From the NCBI GenBank assembly GCA_003446295.1, contig DMBB01000218.1:1-10259 (forward strand): a DNA stretch of 10,259 nt, given 5' to 3'. The translations under genes and the position numbers were made by a program. Shown here piece by piece: positions 1 to 7,941 of the stretch. The notes beneath the pieces are model-generated. The model was not told the origin of the DNA, searched no databases, and saw only the letters and a list, made by a program, of their open reading frames with translations. This DNA is from Erysipelotrichaceae bacterium (GTDB lineage Bacteria > Bacillota_I > Bacilli_A > Erysipelotrichales > Erysipelotrichaceae). Within the stretch, counting starts at the first letter, position 1, and each line of letters begins with the position of its first letter.

Positions 1-901
1 GGAACAGCATGCCTCTGCCGACATACTTCTTCGCGATGGAGACAACAAGACGCAGGTTGCTTGAGATCAGGATATTCTTGGCTTCCTCATCCCCTGCTTC
101 GATACGCTTGGCGATCTCCGGTTCATCCTCAGGTTTCAGAAGAGGTACTCTTCCGATCTCCTTCAGATACATTTTGACGGGGTCGTTCATCTGTGTTCCG
201 CCGGTGCGGCCGTATGTGCTGGTCAGTTCCTGGGGATTCAGATCACCCAGTTCATCATCACCTTCACCGTCAGCGTCATCACCATCTTCATCCAGATCGC
301 CGTCGTCATCCAGAATATCAACGTCGTCCGTCAGTGCTTCGACGTCTTCATCTTCAGAAATATCGATGCCTTCATCTGAGAACCAGTTCCAGAGATCTTC
401 AAGATCCTGTTCATTCATCTCCAGATGCGACAATGCGGCCATGATATCTTTCTGGAAGATCTCAGCGTCATTCTCAAAAACATTTCTGAAGTCTTCTTTC
501 AGTTCATCAAGTGTCTTATATTCCTTGCGGCGGCCTTCAAGCTTATAGGGTACGATCTCCGTTTTATCGGAAGGACGCAGGGCTCTGCGCATTTCAAGTA
601 CCTTCGCTTCATCGGGTTCTTCAGGTGCCGCTAATGCGACTGTTTCTTCCTGTGTCATTTCTTCGATCACTTCAGTCTCCTCTTCAGTATCTTCATCATT
701 GAAAACATGCCGTGCACGCTTTGCGTTCAGATATGCAGTCTGATGTGCCGCAGACTGTTCAGCCTGCTGTAATTCCGTGTACTCACGTCTGGCTGCAGAC
801 TGTTTGCGGATTGCCTTACGTACTGCTTTTGCTGAGAGAACACTGTTTTCTTCAGGTGTTTCTTCTGTCTCATTCAATGGGTTGTTCGCTGTTGTCTTCA
901 T
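1..901 (-). CDS. rpoD: RNA polymerase primary sigma factor RpoD/SigA, N-terminal part (cut by the window edge)
   Basis: This is the housekeeping sigma factor, which directs core RNA polymerase to -35/-10 promoters. The first 300 residues are visible and the reading frame continues past position 1. Residues 240-275 contain region 1.2, with [16 protein letters not shown], and residues 278-300 contain region 2.1, with [17 protein letters not shown]; both closely match Bacillus SigA. Residues about 128-190 (starting [10 protein letters not shown]) look like the autoinhibitory region 1.1. The N-terminus is unusually long: region 1.2 begins near residue 240, against about residue 100 in Bacillus subtilis SigA. 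The extra part is a basic, Gln/Ala-rich leader (about 18-60), an acidic patch (about 62-85), and a linker of mostly Asp, Glu and Gly at 183-220. The ATG at 899-901 was chosen because GGAGG lies 7 bases upstream. It lies inside the end of dnaG, so the two genes overlap by 32 bases in different frames. The identity is certain; the start is very likely. Confidence 0.96.
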   Translation of the reverse strand, partial: MKTTANNPLNETEETPEENSVLSAKAVRKAIRKQSAARREYTELQQAEQSAAHQTAYLNAKRARHVFNDEDTEEETEVIEEMTQEETVALAAPEEPDEAKVLEMRRALRPSDKTEIVPYKLEGRRKEYKTLDELKEDFRNVFENDAEIFQKDIMAALSHLEMNEQDLEDLWNWFSDEGIDISEDEDVEALTDDVDILDDDGDLDEDGDDADGEGDDELGDLNPQELTSTYGRTGGTQMNDPVKMYLKEIGRVPLLKPEDEPEIAKRIEAGDEEAKNILISSNLRLVVSIAKKYVGRGMLF

Positions 902-2630
902 CAATATACCTCCGTAGATCTCTCAGACATTCCTGATACTCGCGCGAGATCACTGCAAAGCTCTCCGCGTTCATCGGCTGCTGCAGTGAATCACGGAATG
1001 CGTCAGCCTGGGCGCTTTTGACACTGATCATGATCTTTCTGATCGCTCCGTCCATGATCTTTTCATCATATGGCATATCTTCTGCCGTTGATGCGATATA
1101 TGCGATCAGTTCCTTCATTTTGACATCAGATGTACTGTCAATGAGCGCCGCTGCGTCGATAACACTGTTACGTCCTGTATCTACGAGCATCATCGCTGCT
1201 GCATTCCGATCGGCTTCAGGCAAAAAGCCGAGTCGTTCTTCAAATCTTCTGCAGGCCTGGGAACTGTTCAGCATCATTGCCAGGATCAGGTCCTCAGCCT
1301 GCCTTGTACCGTCCGGCGCACCTGCCTTCTGAAGTGTTTCCGTCGTATAGATACGCTTATGGTTCCCGGGCGTATACTCGATCCGGAAACCGGTCATTTC
1401 GGAAAGCTCCTTTGTAAAGTGCTGCCGGTCTAATTCATCATCAAGCTCGGCGATCTCCGCCTGAGCTTTTTTCACCATTTCTTTTTTCTCCAGATAATTT
1501 GACATGTTTGTATGCTTCCGGAGATAAGCAAGTACAAACTCCATCCAGCTGATCTCATTTGAGACCATCTGCTTCAATGCCTCCGCTCCGCGGGAACGGA
1601 TCAGTTCATCCGGGTCAAGGCCTGTGCGGTTATCGATGATCGTCACATCACAGCCTTCCCGGCGTGCCATTTTGGCAGCCCTCAAGGTTGCGGACTGACC
1701 GGCATCATCACCGTCATAGCAGAAGACGACCTTTCTGGACAGCCGCTTGATCTGCCGGATCTGATTCTCCGTACAGGATGTACCGAGCGTGCATACCGCG
1801 TTGTCCATGCCTGCTCTGGCAAACGCAATGACGTCAGTTACGCCTTCGCACACATAGATCCTGCCGCTTCTTCTCGCTTCATTTCTTGCCCTGTGGCTGT
1901 TGTATACGACATCGCTTTTATGAAACAGCACCGTATCATTCGTATTGATGTACTTGGAGCTGTTGTCAGGATTGATCGTACGGGCAGAAAAACCGATCGG
2001 ATTGCCGGAGGGATCATGGATCGGGAATGTGATCCTCTGGGCAAAGACATCATGGACGCCGGATGGTGAGACACGGATGACGTTGCAGGCAGTCATGTCG
2101 CTGTCTTCGTATCCCTTTGCTTTCAGGAATTTATAAAGCTGGTCATTGCCCGGATTAAAGCCGATCTCGAATTTCTGACGGAGCTCTTCATCCAGACCTC
2201 TGTCTTCAAGATAATTCTTCTCAAGGGAGGCTTCAGCCGTATTGATCTGATACATCGTGAAACGGACCGTTTCATTCATCAGGTCATAGAGTCTTTCCTT
2301 GTACGGATCCGAAGGTTTGCTGATGGCTTCCGGTTTTTCGGACAATTCAAAACCAACCAGGTCCGCTACCCTCGCAACCGCTTCCGGATAGCTGACTTTT
2401 TCATAATTCTGGACGAACGAAAACACATTGCCTCCGGCACCGCAGACAAAGCATTTATAGATCTGCCGTTCCGGTGACACTGACATCGACGGTGAATGGT
2501 CATCATGAAACGGACACAGGGCTACATAGGACTTCCCTTTCCTGTGCAGCTGCAGATAGTGTCCGACCACATCTACAATATCTGCCCTTGAACGCAGCTC
2601 ACTGATTTCCTGTTCACTGATCCTCGGCAT
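870..2630 (-). CDS. dnaG: DNA primase DnaG
   Basis: DnaG makes the short RNA primers for lagging-strand and restart synthesis, acting with the replicative helicase at the fork. The product is 586 residues, a normal primase length. Numbering from the ATG at 2630, an N-terminal CHC2 zinc finger has ligands C39, H42, C60 and C63 (CPFH and CFVC). The RNA polymerase core and TOPRIM domain follow, with EGVTD at 262-266 carrying the catalytic Glu, DGDDAG at 306-311 carrying the metal-binding Asp pair, and DPDE at 339-342. The last 140 or so residues are helical and divergent, as expected for the helicase-interacting domain. A TTG directly before the ATG (2631-2633) could also initiate: GGAGG at 2642-2646 is 8 bases from the TTG and 11 from the ATG, while AAAGGA at 2636-2641 is 5 bases from the ATG. 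The ATG is preferred, but the choice changes only one residue. The gene follows glyS by 19 bases and overlaps rpoD by 32, so it is most likely cotranscribed with both. Confidence 0.97.
   Translation of the reverse strand: MPRISEQEISELRSRADIVDVVGHYLQLHRKGKSYVALCPFHDDHSPSMSVSPERQIYKCFVCGAGGNVFSFVQNYEKVSYPEAVARVADLVGFELSEKPEAISKPSDPYKERLYDLMNETVRFTMYQINTAEASLEKNYLEDRGLDEELRQKFEIGFNPGNDQLYKFLKAKGYEDSDMTACNVIRVSPSGVHDVFAQRITFPIHDPSGNPIGFSARTINPDNSSKYINTNDTVLFHKSDVVYNSHRARNEARRSGRIYVCEGVTDVIAFARAGMDNAVCTLGTSCTENQIRQIKRLSRKVVFCYDGDDAGQSATLRAAKMARREGCDVTIIDNRTGLDPDELIRSRGAEALKQMVSNEISWMEFVLAYLRKHTNMSNYLEKKEMVKKAQAEIAELDDELDRQHFTKELSEMTGFRIEYTPGNHKRIYTTETLQKAGAPDGTRQAEDLILAMMLNSSQACRRFEERLGFLPEADRNAAAMMLVDTGRNSVIDAAALIDSTSDVKMKELIAYIASTAEDMPYDEKIMDGAIRKIMISVKSAQADAFRDSLQQPMNAESFAVISREYQECLRDLRRYIDEDNSEQPIE
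909..913 (-). promoter_or_regulatory. Ribosome binding site of rpoD, inside the dnaG coding sequence
   Basis: A perfect GGAGG on the minus strand lies 7 bases before the ATG at 901. It is embedded in dnaG codons for Arg-Arg-Tyr near the primase C-terminus. It fixes the rpoD start and implies that ribosomes can enter rpoD while others are finishing dnaG. Confidence 0.85.
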
Positions 2631-2649
2631 CAATGTCCTTTCCTCCGTC

Positions 2650-4023
2650 TCAGAAACGGATTTCCTGCTTGATCTTTTCTCTTACCTGTTCAACAGTCAT
2701 GCGTTCCTGAGCCATGGAATCACGGTAGCGGATCGTGACTGTTCCGTCTTCAAGAGACTGTTCATCGATCGTAATGCAGAACGGTGTGCCGATCTCATCC
2801 TGACGGCGGTAGCGCTTGCCGATCGAGCCGGCTTCGTCATAATCGCATTCAAAGTCATAAGAGAGATCTTTTCTGATCTGTTTTGCCAGATCACCGTACT
2901 TCTTTCTCAGCGGCAGGATCGCAGCCTTGACAGGTGCGAGTACCGGATGGAAATGCATAACGATACGTGTATCGCCGTTTTCAAGTGTTTCTTCATCATA
3001 TGCATCCGTGAAGAACATGAAGAACAGACGTTCTACGCCGACTGCCGGTTCAACGACATACGGCAGGTATTTCTCATTCGTTGTCGGATCGAGATATTCC
3101 ATATTCTCTCCGGAGAATTTCTGGTGCTGTCCCAGGTCATAGTCTGTCCTGTCGGCAATGCCCCACAGTTCGCCCCAGCCCCAGGGGAATCTGTATTCGA
3201 TATCCGTTGTAGCCTTGGAATAGAAGCTGAGTTCTTCCTTTTCATGATCGCGGAAACGCAGGTTTTCCGGATTGCCGCCCAGACTCAGGATCCAGTCCAT
3301 GCAGAACTGACGCCAGTAAGGGAACCATTCATCATCTGTACCCGGCTTGCAGAAGAATTCCATTTCCATCTGCTCGAATTCACGTGTACGGAAAATAAAG
3401 TTGCCCGGTGTGATCTCATTGCGGAATGATTTGCCGATCTGGCCGATACCGAACGGCAGTTTCTTTCTGTAGGCACGCTGTACGCCTTTGAAATCAACGA
3501 ACATGCCCTGTGCCGTTTCCGGTCTCAGATAGATCGTGCTCTTGGCGTCTTCCAGTGTACCCTGGAATGTTTTGAACATCAGATTGAACTGACGGATCGG
3601 TGTGAAATCATGCGCACCGCAGTCCGGACACGGAATATGGTGTTCGTGGATATAGTTCTCCATCTGTTCATTTGTCCAGCCTTCCGGCGAAACTTCGCCG
3701 TTTGTGAAGGTCTCGATCAGCTGGTCTGCTCTGTGTCTTGTCTTGCACTGTCTGCAGTCCATCAGAGGATCTGAGAATCCCTTCAGATGTCCGGAAGCCT
3801 CCCAGACTCTCGGATTCATCAGGATCGCTGCCTGTATTTCAACATTGTTGGGATCTTCCTGTATAAATTTCTTCTGCCATGCACGCTTGATGTGATCTTT
3901 CAGCATAACGCCGTACGGACCGTAGTCCCACGTGTTTGAAAGTCCGCCGTAAATCTCGGAACCCTGGAATACAAAGCCCGTATTTTTAGCGTGTGAAACA
4001 ATTTTATCGAATGTTTTCTCCAT
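2650..4023 (-). CDS. glyS: Glycyl-tRNA synthetase, single-chain alpha2 type
   Basis: This class II synthetase charges tRNA-Gly with glycine in the cytoplasm. The 457-residue chain matches the homodimeric type found in Staphylococcus, mycoplasmas, archaea and eukaryotes (about 460 residues in S. aureus), not the two-subunit GlyQ/GlyS enzyme of Bacillus and enterobacteria. Visible landmarks are the N-terminal [12 protein letters not shown] (27-38), the motif 1 area around [14 protein letters not shown] (67-80), motif 2 around [20 protein letters not shown] (200-219), motif 3 with GVER at 329-332, and a C-terminal anticodon-binding domain starting near [11 protein letters not shown] (362-372). 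Two Cys pairs, C90/C93 and C132/C135, in the insertion after motif 1 could bind zinc. The gene has its own promoter in the gap after recO. A short leader leaves no room for a T-box riboswitch. The ribosome binding site is less ideal than its neighbours': AAAGGA about 12 bases before the ATG. The N-terminus aligns well with S. aureus GlyRS, which supports this start. Confidence 0.97.
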   Translation of the reverse strand: MEKTFDKIVSHAKNTGFVFQGSEIYGGLSNTWDYGPYGVMLKDHIKRAWQKKFIQEDPNNVEIQAAILMNPRVWEASGHLKGFSDPLMDCRQCKTRHRADQLIETFTNGEVSPEGWTNEQMENYIHEHHIPCPDCGAHDFTPIRQFNLMFKTFQGTLEDAKSTIYLRPETAQGMFVDFKGVQRAYRKKLPFGIGQIGKSFRNEITPGNFIFRTREFEQMEMEFFCKPGTDDEWFPYWRQFCMDWILSLGGNPENLRFRDHEKEELSFYSKATTDIEYRFPWGWGELWGIADRTDYDLGQHQKFSGENMEYLDPTTNEKYLPYVVEPAVGVERLFFMFFTDAYDEETLENGDTRIVMHFHPVLAPVKAAILPLRKKYGDLAKQIRKDLSYDFECDYDEAGSIGKRYRRQDEIGTPFCITIDEQSLEDGTVTIRYRDSMAQERMTVEQVREKIKQEIRF

Positions 4024-4060
4024 GAAAATACCGTATCCTTTCTAGTACGCTAATATTCGA

Positions 4061-4089
4061 AGTATAGCACCAACCGGGGTCCCGTTCAA
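4061..4089 (-). promoter_or_regulatory. Sigma-A promoter for glyS-dnaG-rpoD
   Basis: On the minus strand a TTGAAC -35 box (4084-4089) is separated by exactly 17 bases from a TATACT -10 box (4061-4066). The -35 box overlaps the recO stop codon at 4086-4088. The predicted transcript would begin near 4054, about 30 bases before the glyS ATG. Read-through from recO is still possible, since no terminator hairpin is evident in the gap. Confidence 0.75.
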
Positions 4090-4832
4090 TGGAAAACCCT
4101 TTGGAATAAGGAAAAACTGCGGATTTCAATACCCGCATGACGATTCAATATTTCAAGCAGAACAGCCAGTTCGCCGATCGTATGCTCAGTGCTTTCCTTC
4201 ACGATGGGATAGTGCCTGAGCTCTGCTTTTGAGACGAGCCTGAACCGTTTCAGTTCCGTCACGGAGCGCGGCGGGATACCTGCCTGCGCCGCGCATCTGT
4301 CGCACAGGAATCCTCCATCCCTGACCGAAACAGCTGCGGCATTGGGACGTCCGCACATCACGCATTCATCAACATTGGGACTCATGCCGGCGTTTTTCAT
4401 CATGGTCGAAAGAAACAGAGCCAGCACGGTATCGGACTTCTCATTGTTTTCCAGCAGATCGAGCGCTTCCTCCAGCAAAGCATATGTTTTGACTGCTGAA
4501 GCGATATCATGATCGGTATACGTCATCTGATCCGCGATCTCACTGAGCACGCCCGCTGCTGCTGACAGAATGAGGTCAGCGTGTATATTCCTGTACGCCT
4601 TGACCGTCCGGGCATTCTTCAGGCGGAACATCGTGCGTCCCTCGCTGTAATCGATCGTTACAGCAGCTTTTGTGCATGTGATCAGCGCACCGGCATTTTT
4701 GCTGGTAAGCTTTCTGACCCCTTCCGCGCTCAGCGTGAGTTTGCCGTAGTCTTCCGTCAGAACAGTGACCAGCGCTGCCCGTTCACGGTAATCCGTCTGC
4801 TTCAGGATGATTGCCTGTGTAACATCATTCAT
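4086..4832 (-). CDS. recO: DNA repair protein RecO
   Basis: RecO acts with RecR and RecF to load RecA onto SSB-coated single-stranded DNA and to anneal strands during recombinational repair. The 248-residue product is close to the usual length of about 250. It opens with an OB-fold domain (about 1-80, beginning MNDVTQAIILKQTDYRERAA) and continues with a helical domain. A four-cysteine zinc module lies at C157, C160, C177 and C180 (CVMC and CDRC), as in the zinc-binding RecO of many Firmicutes. The frame is open upstream to a Met at 4877, but that version would extend deep into era. The ATG at 4832 matches the RecO family N-terminus and overlaps the era stop by 8 bases (ATGAATGA). The ribosome binding site is weak, so initiation probably depends on coupling to era translation. 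Confidence 0.94.
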   Translation of the reverse strand: MNDVTQAIILKQTDYRERAALVTVLTEDYGKLTLSAEGVRKLTSKNAGALITCTKAAVTIDYSEGRTMFRLKNARTVKAYRNIHADLILSAAAGVLSEIADQMTYTDHDIASAVKTYALLEEALDLLENNEKSDTVLALFLSTMMKNAGMSPNVDECVMCGRPNAAAVSVRDGGFLCDRCAAQAGIPPRSVTELKRFRLVSKAELRHYPIVKESTEHTIGELAVLLEILNRHAGIEIRSFSLFQRVFH

Positions 4833-5712
4833 CGATATTTCCGTATCCGTATTCCGTGATCCTTGCGTCACGGTCACGCCATTCTTCTTCTACGCGCACA
4901 AACAGCTCAAGCTCGGTCTTCATGCCTAGCAGCTGGCCGATCTCTTTGGCTGCCATGGAGGTGATCTTCATCAGCATGCTCCCCTGCTTGCCGATCAGGA
5001 TGCCCTTCTGTCCCTGCTTTTCCACCAGCACCAGTGCCTGGATATAGCAGACATCGTTCTCGGTCTCCATCGTTTCCACGACGACTGCCGAGGCGTGCGG
5101 AACTTCCTCCTCCGTGCAGATCAGGATCTTTTCACGGATGATCTCAGCAATGCGGAACTTGATCGGGCCGTCGCTTGTGATCTCCTCCGGGTACATATAG
5201 TCCCCTTCCGGGAGATAATTCATCGTTGTTGTGATCAGGTCCGTAAAATCATTCTGCTTCAGTGCAGACAGCGGAAAGAATTCCGCGAATTCATATCTGG
5301 ACTGCCAGGACTGCAGTACCTTCAGCACACGTTCCTTTTTCATCTGATCGATCTTGTTGAGGATCAGAAAAACAGGCACGCCGGCATTTTTCACCATGCG
5401 CAGCACATACTCATCACCTGTTCCGAACGTTCTGGTGCCGTCAACGACCAGATAGATCACATCGACCCCCTGGATCACATCGGCAGCTTCCTTGTTCATC
5501 CTGCTTTCCAGACGGGTGTTTGCCTTATGAATGCCGGGTGTATCGGTAAATACGATCTGGCCTTCAGCAGTCGTCAGAATACCGCGGATCTGGCTTCTGG
5601 TTGTCTGCGGCTTGCTGGAGACGATCGCGATCTTTTCCGAAAGAAGGCCGTTCAGAAGCGTGCTCTTGCCGGCATTCGGCCTGCCTGCCAAAGCCACGAA
5701 ACCGCTCTTCAT
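4825..5712 (-). CDS. era: GTPase Era, 16S rRNA/30S assembly factor
   Basis: Era is an essential GTPase that binds the 3' end of 16S rRNA and helps mature the small ribosomal subunit. The product has 295 residues, a typical length. The GTPase domain shows G1 GRPNAGKST (10-18), the G2 TTR (37-39), G3 DTPG (57-60), G4 NKID (119-122) and G5 SAL (149-151). The C-terminal KH domain has its GxxG loop as GKQG at 241-244, which is where Era contacts rRNA. The ATG overlaps the cdd stop codon in an ATGA, with GGAGG 10 bases upstream. era sits three genes after ybeY, which acts on the same end of 16S rRNA. Confidence 0.98.
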   Translation of the reverse strand: MKSGFVALAGRPNAGKSTLLNGLLSEKIAIVSSKPQTTRSQIRGILTTAEGQIVFTDTPGIHKANTRLESRMNKEAADVIQGVDVIYLVVDGTRTFGTGDEYVLRMVKNAGVPVFLILNKIDQMKKERVLKVLQSWQSRYEFAEFFPLSALKQNDFTDLITTTMNYLPEGDYMYPEEITSDGPIKFRIAEIIREKILICTEEEVPHASAVVVETMETENDVCYIQALVLVEKQGQKGILIGKQGSMLMKITSMAAKEIGQLLGMKTELELFVRVEEEWRDRDARITEYGYGNIDE

Positions 5713-6110
5713 CGGATCACATCCTCCAGTCCGAACTGCATCGGAAGCAGCTGTTCAATGCAGGTGACCATTTCGTCACTGCCGTTTGAGAGATAGATCG
5801 GCATCGTCTGTCCGACCAGTTCACAGAGCACCTGGCGGCAGATGCCGCATGGTGCCGCGATCCTGTCTCCGTCACTGACGATCGCCAGTGCTTTGATCTG
5901 TTCTTTGCGGTAGCCGTTGGAATATGCCGCAAATACTGCGTTGCGTTCTGCGCAGATCGTTGCGCCATATGAAGCATTTTCAACATTTGCCCCATAGAAC
6001 AGTTTTCCGTCCGTTGTCTCAGCACATGCTCCGACATGGTAGTTCGAGTATGGCGCATATGCGTTTTCCATCGCTTTGAACGCTTCGCTGATCAGTTCAT
6101 CCTTTGTCAT
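5709..6110 (-). CDS. cdd: Cytidine deaminase (small tetrameric type)
   Basis: The enzyme hydrolytically deaminates cytidine and deoxycytidine to uridine and deoxyuridine in pyrimidine salvage. The 133-residue product matches the short tetrameric class, as in Bacillus subtilis. Zinc ligands are C53 (in CAERNA), C88 and C91 (in PCGIC), and E55 is the proton-shuttling glutamate. The substrate-binding GANVENASYG lies at 40-49. The ATG overlaps the dgkA stop in an ATGA and has GGAGG 6 bases upstream. The stop in turn overlaps the era start, so all three genes are translationally linked. Its place between dgkA and era is conserved in Firmicutes and does not imply a functional tie to ribosome assembly. 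Confidence 0.97.
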   Translation of the reverse strand: MTKDELISEAFKAMENAYAPYSNYHVGACAETTDGKLFYGANVENASYGATICAERNAVFAAYSNGYRKEQIKALAIVSDGDRIAAPCGICRQVLCELVGQTMPIYLSNGSDEMVTCIEQLLPMQFGLEDVIR

Positions 6111-6454
6111 AACAAGCCTCCGATATGTTTTGCCAGAATGATCAATGCGACCGCCATGGCAGCGATCGATGCCGCAAGCACCGCACCGGCTGCCAGGTCC
6201 TTGATCACCCGGATCCTTTCATCATATTGTTCCGAATAAAGATCGCACAGTTTTTCGACTGCGGTATTCAGGATCTCTGCAGCGATCACCATTCCCGCGC
6301 ATATGATCCCTGCGCACCACTCCATCGCACTTAAGCGCAGAATAAAAGCAGCACATACCGCCAGTCCGGCAAGGATCATCTGTGTACGGATGCCATGATC
6401 CTTCCAGCCGTCCGAAAACAGTCCTCTGAATGCCGGAAGAAACTTATGCTTCAT
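6107..6454 (-). CDS. dgkA: Diacylglycerol/undecaprenol kinase (DgkA family)
   Basis: This small integral membrane kinase phosphorylates a lipid alcohol with ATP. In Gram-positive members the preferred substrate is undecaprenol, which feeds the carrier pool for cell-wall synthesis. The product has 115 residues and three likely membrane helices at about 25-42, 47-63 and 88-109. The family signature is present as E60, N63, T64, A65, E67 and D71 (EILNTAVEKLCD), with the downstream VIKDLAAGAV (83-92) that holds the second conserved acidic residue, D86. The ATG overlaps the ybeY stop by 4 bases and the local ribosome binding site is weak, so initiation probably relies on coupling. Assignment to undecaprenol rather than diacylglycerol rests on family membership, not on a residue seen here. 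Confidence 0.95.
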   Translation of the reverse strand: MKHKFLPAFRGLFSDGWKDHGIRTQMILAGLAVCAAFILRLSAMEWCAGIICAGMVIAAEILNTAVEKLCDLYSEQYDERIRVIKDLAAGAVLAASIAAMAVALIILAKHIGGLL

Positions 6455-6906
6455 GTCCTGCTCACGATCGGATCAAGGATCCTGTCCTGCAGTCCGAACA
6501 TTTCTTTTTCGTCTTTTTCCGTCATATGGTCATACCCCAGACAGTGCAGCAGGCCATGTGTGAAGAGGAAGCAGATCTCCCGTTTCTCACTGTGCCCGTA
6601 TTCTTTTGCCTGGCGGCGCGCATAATCGATATTGATGAAGATGTCTCCGAGATCCATCTCTTCCTCAACATCTTCAAATCCGTCTGTATCATCCCTGACC
6701 GCAAAGCTGATGACATCCGTGGGACGGTCGATTCCCCTGTAGTCACGGTTGATGCGGTGGATCGCAGCAGAACGCACAAAAGTCACGCTGATGATACATG
6801 CATCATCAAGCTCCAGTACCTTTTCGGCGGAAGCTGCGATTTCATGAAACAGAGGAGCGTACTGCTCCATATCCTGATTGGTTCTGTTGATCAGTGTGAT
6901 TTCCAT
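6451..6906 (-). CDS. ybeY: Endoribonuclease YbeY, rRNA maturation factor
   Basis: YbeY is a metal-dependent single-strand endoribonuclease needed for 16S rRNA 3'-end maturation and 70S quality control. The product has 151 residues, within the usual 150-170. The metal site HGLLHCLGYDH (117-127) supplies H117, H121 and H127. The conserved RPTDVISFAV (61-70) lies upstream of it. The ATG shares one base with the phoH TAA stop (TAATG), and there is no strong ribosome binding site, so translational coupling to phoH is likely. In Bacillus subtilis a c-di-AMP phosphodiesterase gene (yqfF/pgpH) lies between phoH and ybeY; here it is absent, as in Staphylococcus. Confidence 0.97.
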   Translation of the reverse strand: MEITLINRTNQDMEQYAPLFHEIAASAEKVLELDDACIISVTFVRSAAIHRINRDYRGIDRPTDVISFAVRDDTDGFEDVEEEMDLGDIFINIDYARRQAKEYGHSEKREICFLFTHGLLHCLGYDHMTEKDEKEMFGLQDRILDPIVSRT

Positions 6907-7862
6907 TATCTGCCTGCTTTCTCGTATTCTTCAATGATCTTCTGAACCAGCGGATGACGCACGACATCATCCCCGCTGAGTCTGATCATTCCGATCTCTT
7001 TGATGTTTTTCAGAATTTCTGATGCTTCGATCAGTCCGCTGACTGATCCGTATTTGAGGTCGATCTGCGTCACGTCTCCGTTGATGACCATATGGGAATG
7101 CATGCCTAGACGCGTCAGGAACATTTTCATCTGTGAAGGCGTTGTATTCTGTGCTTCATCCAGGATGACGAACGAATCATCCAGCGTGCGTCCGCGCATA
7201 TAAGCCAGAGGTGCGATCTCGATCGAGCCCTTTTCGATCAGACGGTCTGTCTGCTCATTGCCCAGCATATCATGGAGCGCATCATACAGAGGCGTCAGGT
7301 ACGGGTCGACCTTCTCCTTGAGGTCTCCCGGAAGGAATCCCAGGTTTTCACCTGCTTCAACTGCCGGACGGGTCAGGACGATCCTCTTGACATCGCCTTT
7401 TTTCAGCATGGAAACTGCCTGTATGACCGCCAGATATGTCTTGCCTGTTCCCGCAGGACCGATGGCAAATACGATCGGATATGTCTGCATCGCTTTCACA
7501 AGTGCCAGCTGACCGGCTGTTTTGGGCATGATCGGTCTGCCGGACAGCGTGCGTCCGACGACGACGGATGATAATTCTTCAAATTCGGCCTGTTTGCCCT
7601 TCAGAGCCATGCGGTAGGCATAGATCACGTCACTGGTCGTCAGTGATCTTTCCTTTGCGGCAACCTGGTAGAGCGCATGCACGGCCAGGGAGATCTGTTC
7701 TTTCTGTTCGTCATCACATTTGAATGCAACGGTATCATTCCGGAAAATGATATCCGTGCCGAACAGTTCTGACAGTGTATTCAGATTTTTATCCTGACTG
7801 CCTGAGAAGCATTGTGCCTGGGCGGCAGTCATTCCTTCAAAATGTATTGTATGAGTTTCCAA
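6906..7862 (-). CDS. phoH: PhoH-like ATPase (PhoH/YbeZ family)
   Basis: This is a cytoplasmic P-loop ATPase of the PhoH family, related to the helicase superfamily 1 fold and commonly paired with YbeY; its exact role is unsettled but probably involves RNA. The product has 318 residues. The Walker A motif is GPAGTGKT (135-142), Walker B is VILDEAQ (232-238), and NGDVTQIDL (261-269) and DVVRHPLV (299-306) are further conserved family motifs. About 100 N-terminal residues precede the ATPase core, as is normal. The start is a TTG at 7860-7862, supported by AAGGAGG with 6 bases of spacing. The first in-frame ATG is ten codons further in and lacks comparable support. phoH is the first gene after a promoter and leads the phoH-ybeY-dgkA-cdd-era-recO unit. 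Confidence 0.96.
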   Translation of the reverse strand: METHTIHFEGMTAAQAQCFSGSQDKNLNTLSELFGTDIIFRNDTVAFKCDDEQKEQISLAVHALYQVAAKERSLTTSDVIYAYRMALKGKQAEFEELSSVVVGRTLSGRPIMPKTAGQLALVKAMQTYPIVFAIGPAGTGKTYLAVIQAVSMLKKGDVKRIVLTRPAVEAGENLGFLPGDLKEKVDPYLTPLYDALHDMLGNEQTDRLIEKGSIEIAPLAYMRGRTLDDSFVILDEAQNTTPSQMKMFLTRLGMHSHMVINGDVTQIDLKYGSVSGLIEASEILKNIKEIGMIRLSGDDVVRHPLVQKIIEEYEKAGR

Positions 7863-7868
7863 GGGAAG

Positions 7869-7875
7869 CCTCCTT
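7869..7875 (-). promoter_or_regulatory. Ribosome binding site of phoH, defining a TTG start
   Basis: AAGGAGG on the minus strand lies 6 bases before the TTG at 7862. The strength and spacing of this box are the main reason for choosing the non-ATG start. Confidence 0.85.
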
Positions 7876-7885
7876 CACAATGTTC

Positions 7886-7914
7886 ATTATAATGCACATC
7901 AAACTGATGTACAA
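7886..7914 (-). promoter_or_regulatory. Promoter of the phoH operon
   Basis: On the minus strand a consensus TATAAT -10 box (7886-7891) lies 17 bases after TTGTAC (7909-7914), a -35 box that keeps only the TTG of the consensus. The -35 box overlaps the T-tract of the rpsU terminator. Transcription would begin near 7879, immediately before the phoH ribosome binding site, leaving a leader of under 20 bases. Confidence 0.7.
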
Positions 7915-7937
7915 AAAAAGAAGCATTGCTTCTTTTT
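7913..7937 (-). terminator. Intrinsic terminator after rpsU
   Basis: Four bases after the rpsU stop, the minus strand reads AAAAAGAAGC-AAT-GCTTCTTTTT, a 10-bp perfect stem (7915-7924 with 7928-7937) with a 3-base loop, and the T-run continues to 7913. The A/T-rich lower stem makes it resemble a bidirectional terminator, but no plus-strand gene is present to use it. Confidence 0.88.
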
Positions 7938-7941
7938 CCGA

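Noticed and set aside
9..548. A Ser/Pro-rich open frame on the plus strand opposite rpoD
   Set aside because: The Ser richness is simply the complement of the Asp/Glu codons in the sigma factor's acidic linker.
4024..4085. Possible T-box or other riboswitch leader before glyS
   Set aside because: The gap is only 62 bases and contains a promoter close to the gene; no stem I, T-box sequence or terminator hairpin is seen.
4833..4877. An upstream Met that would lengthen RecO by 15 residues
   Set aside because: It would deepen the overlap with era, and the added residues do not fit the RecO N-terminus. The ATG at 4832 matches the family start.
5095..5796. A 233-codon open frame on the plus strand across era and the end of cdd
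   Set aside because: It lies wholly antisense to era and cdd, whose motifs are complete. Its protein has no recognisable domain, and I see no ribosome binding site or promoter for it.
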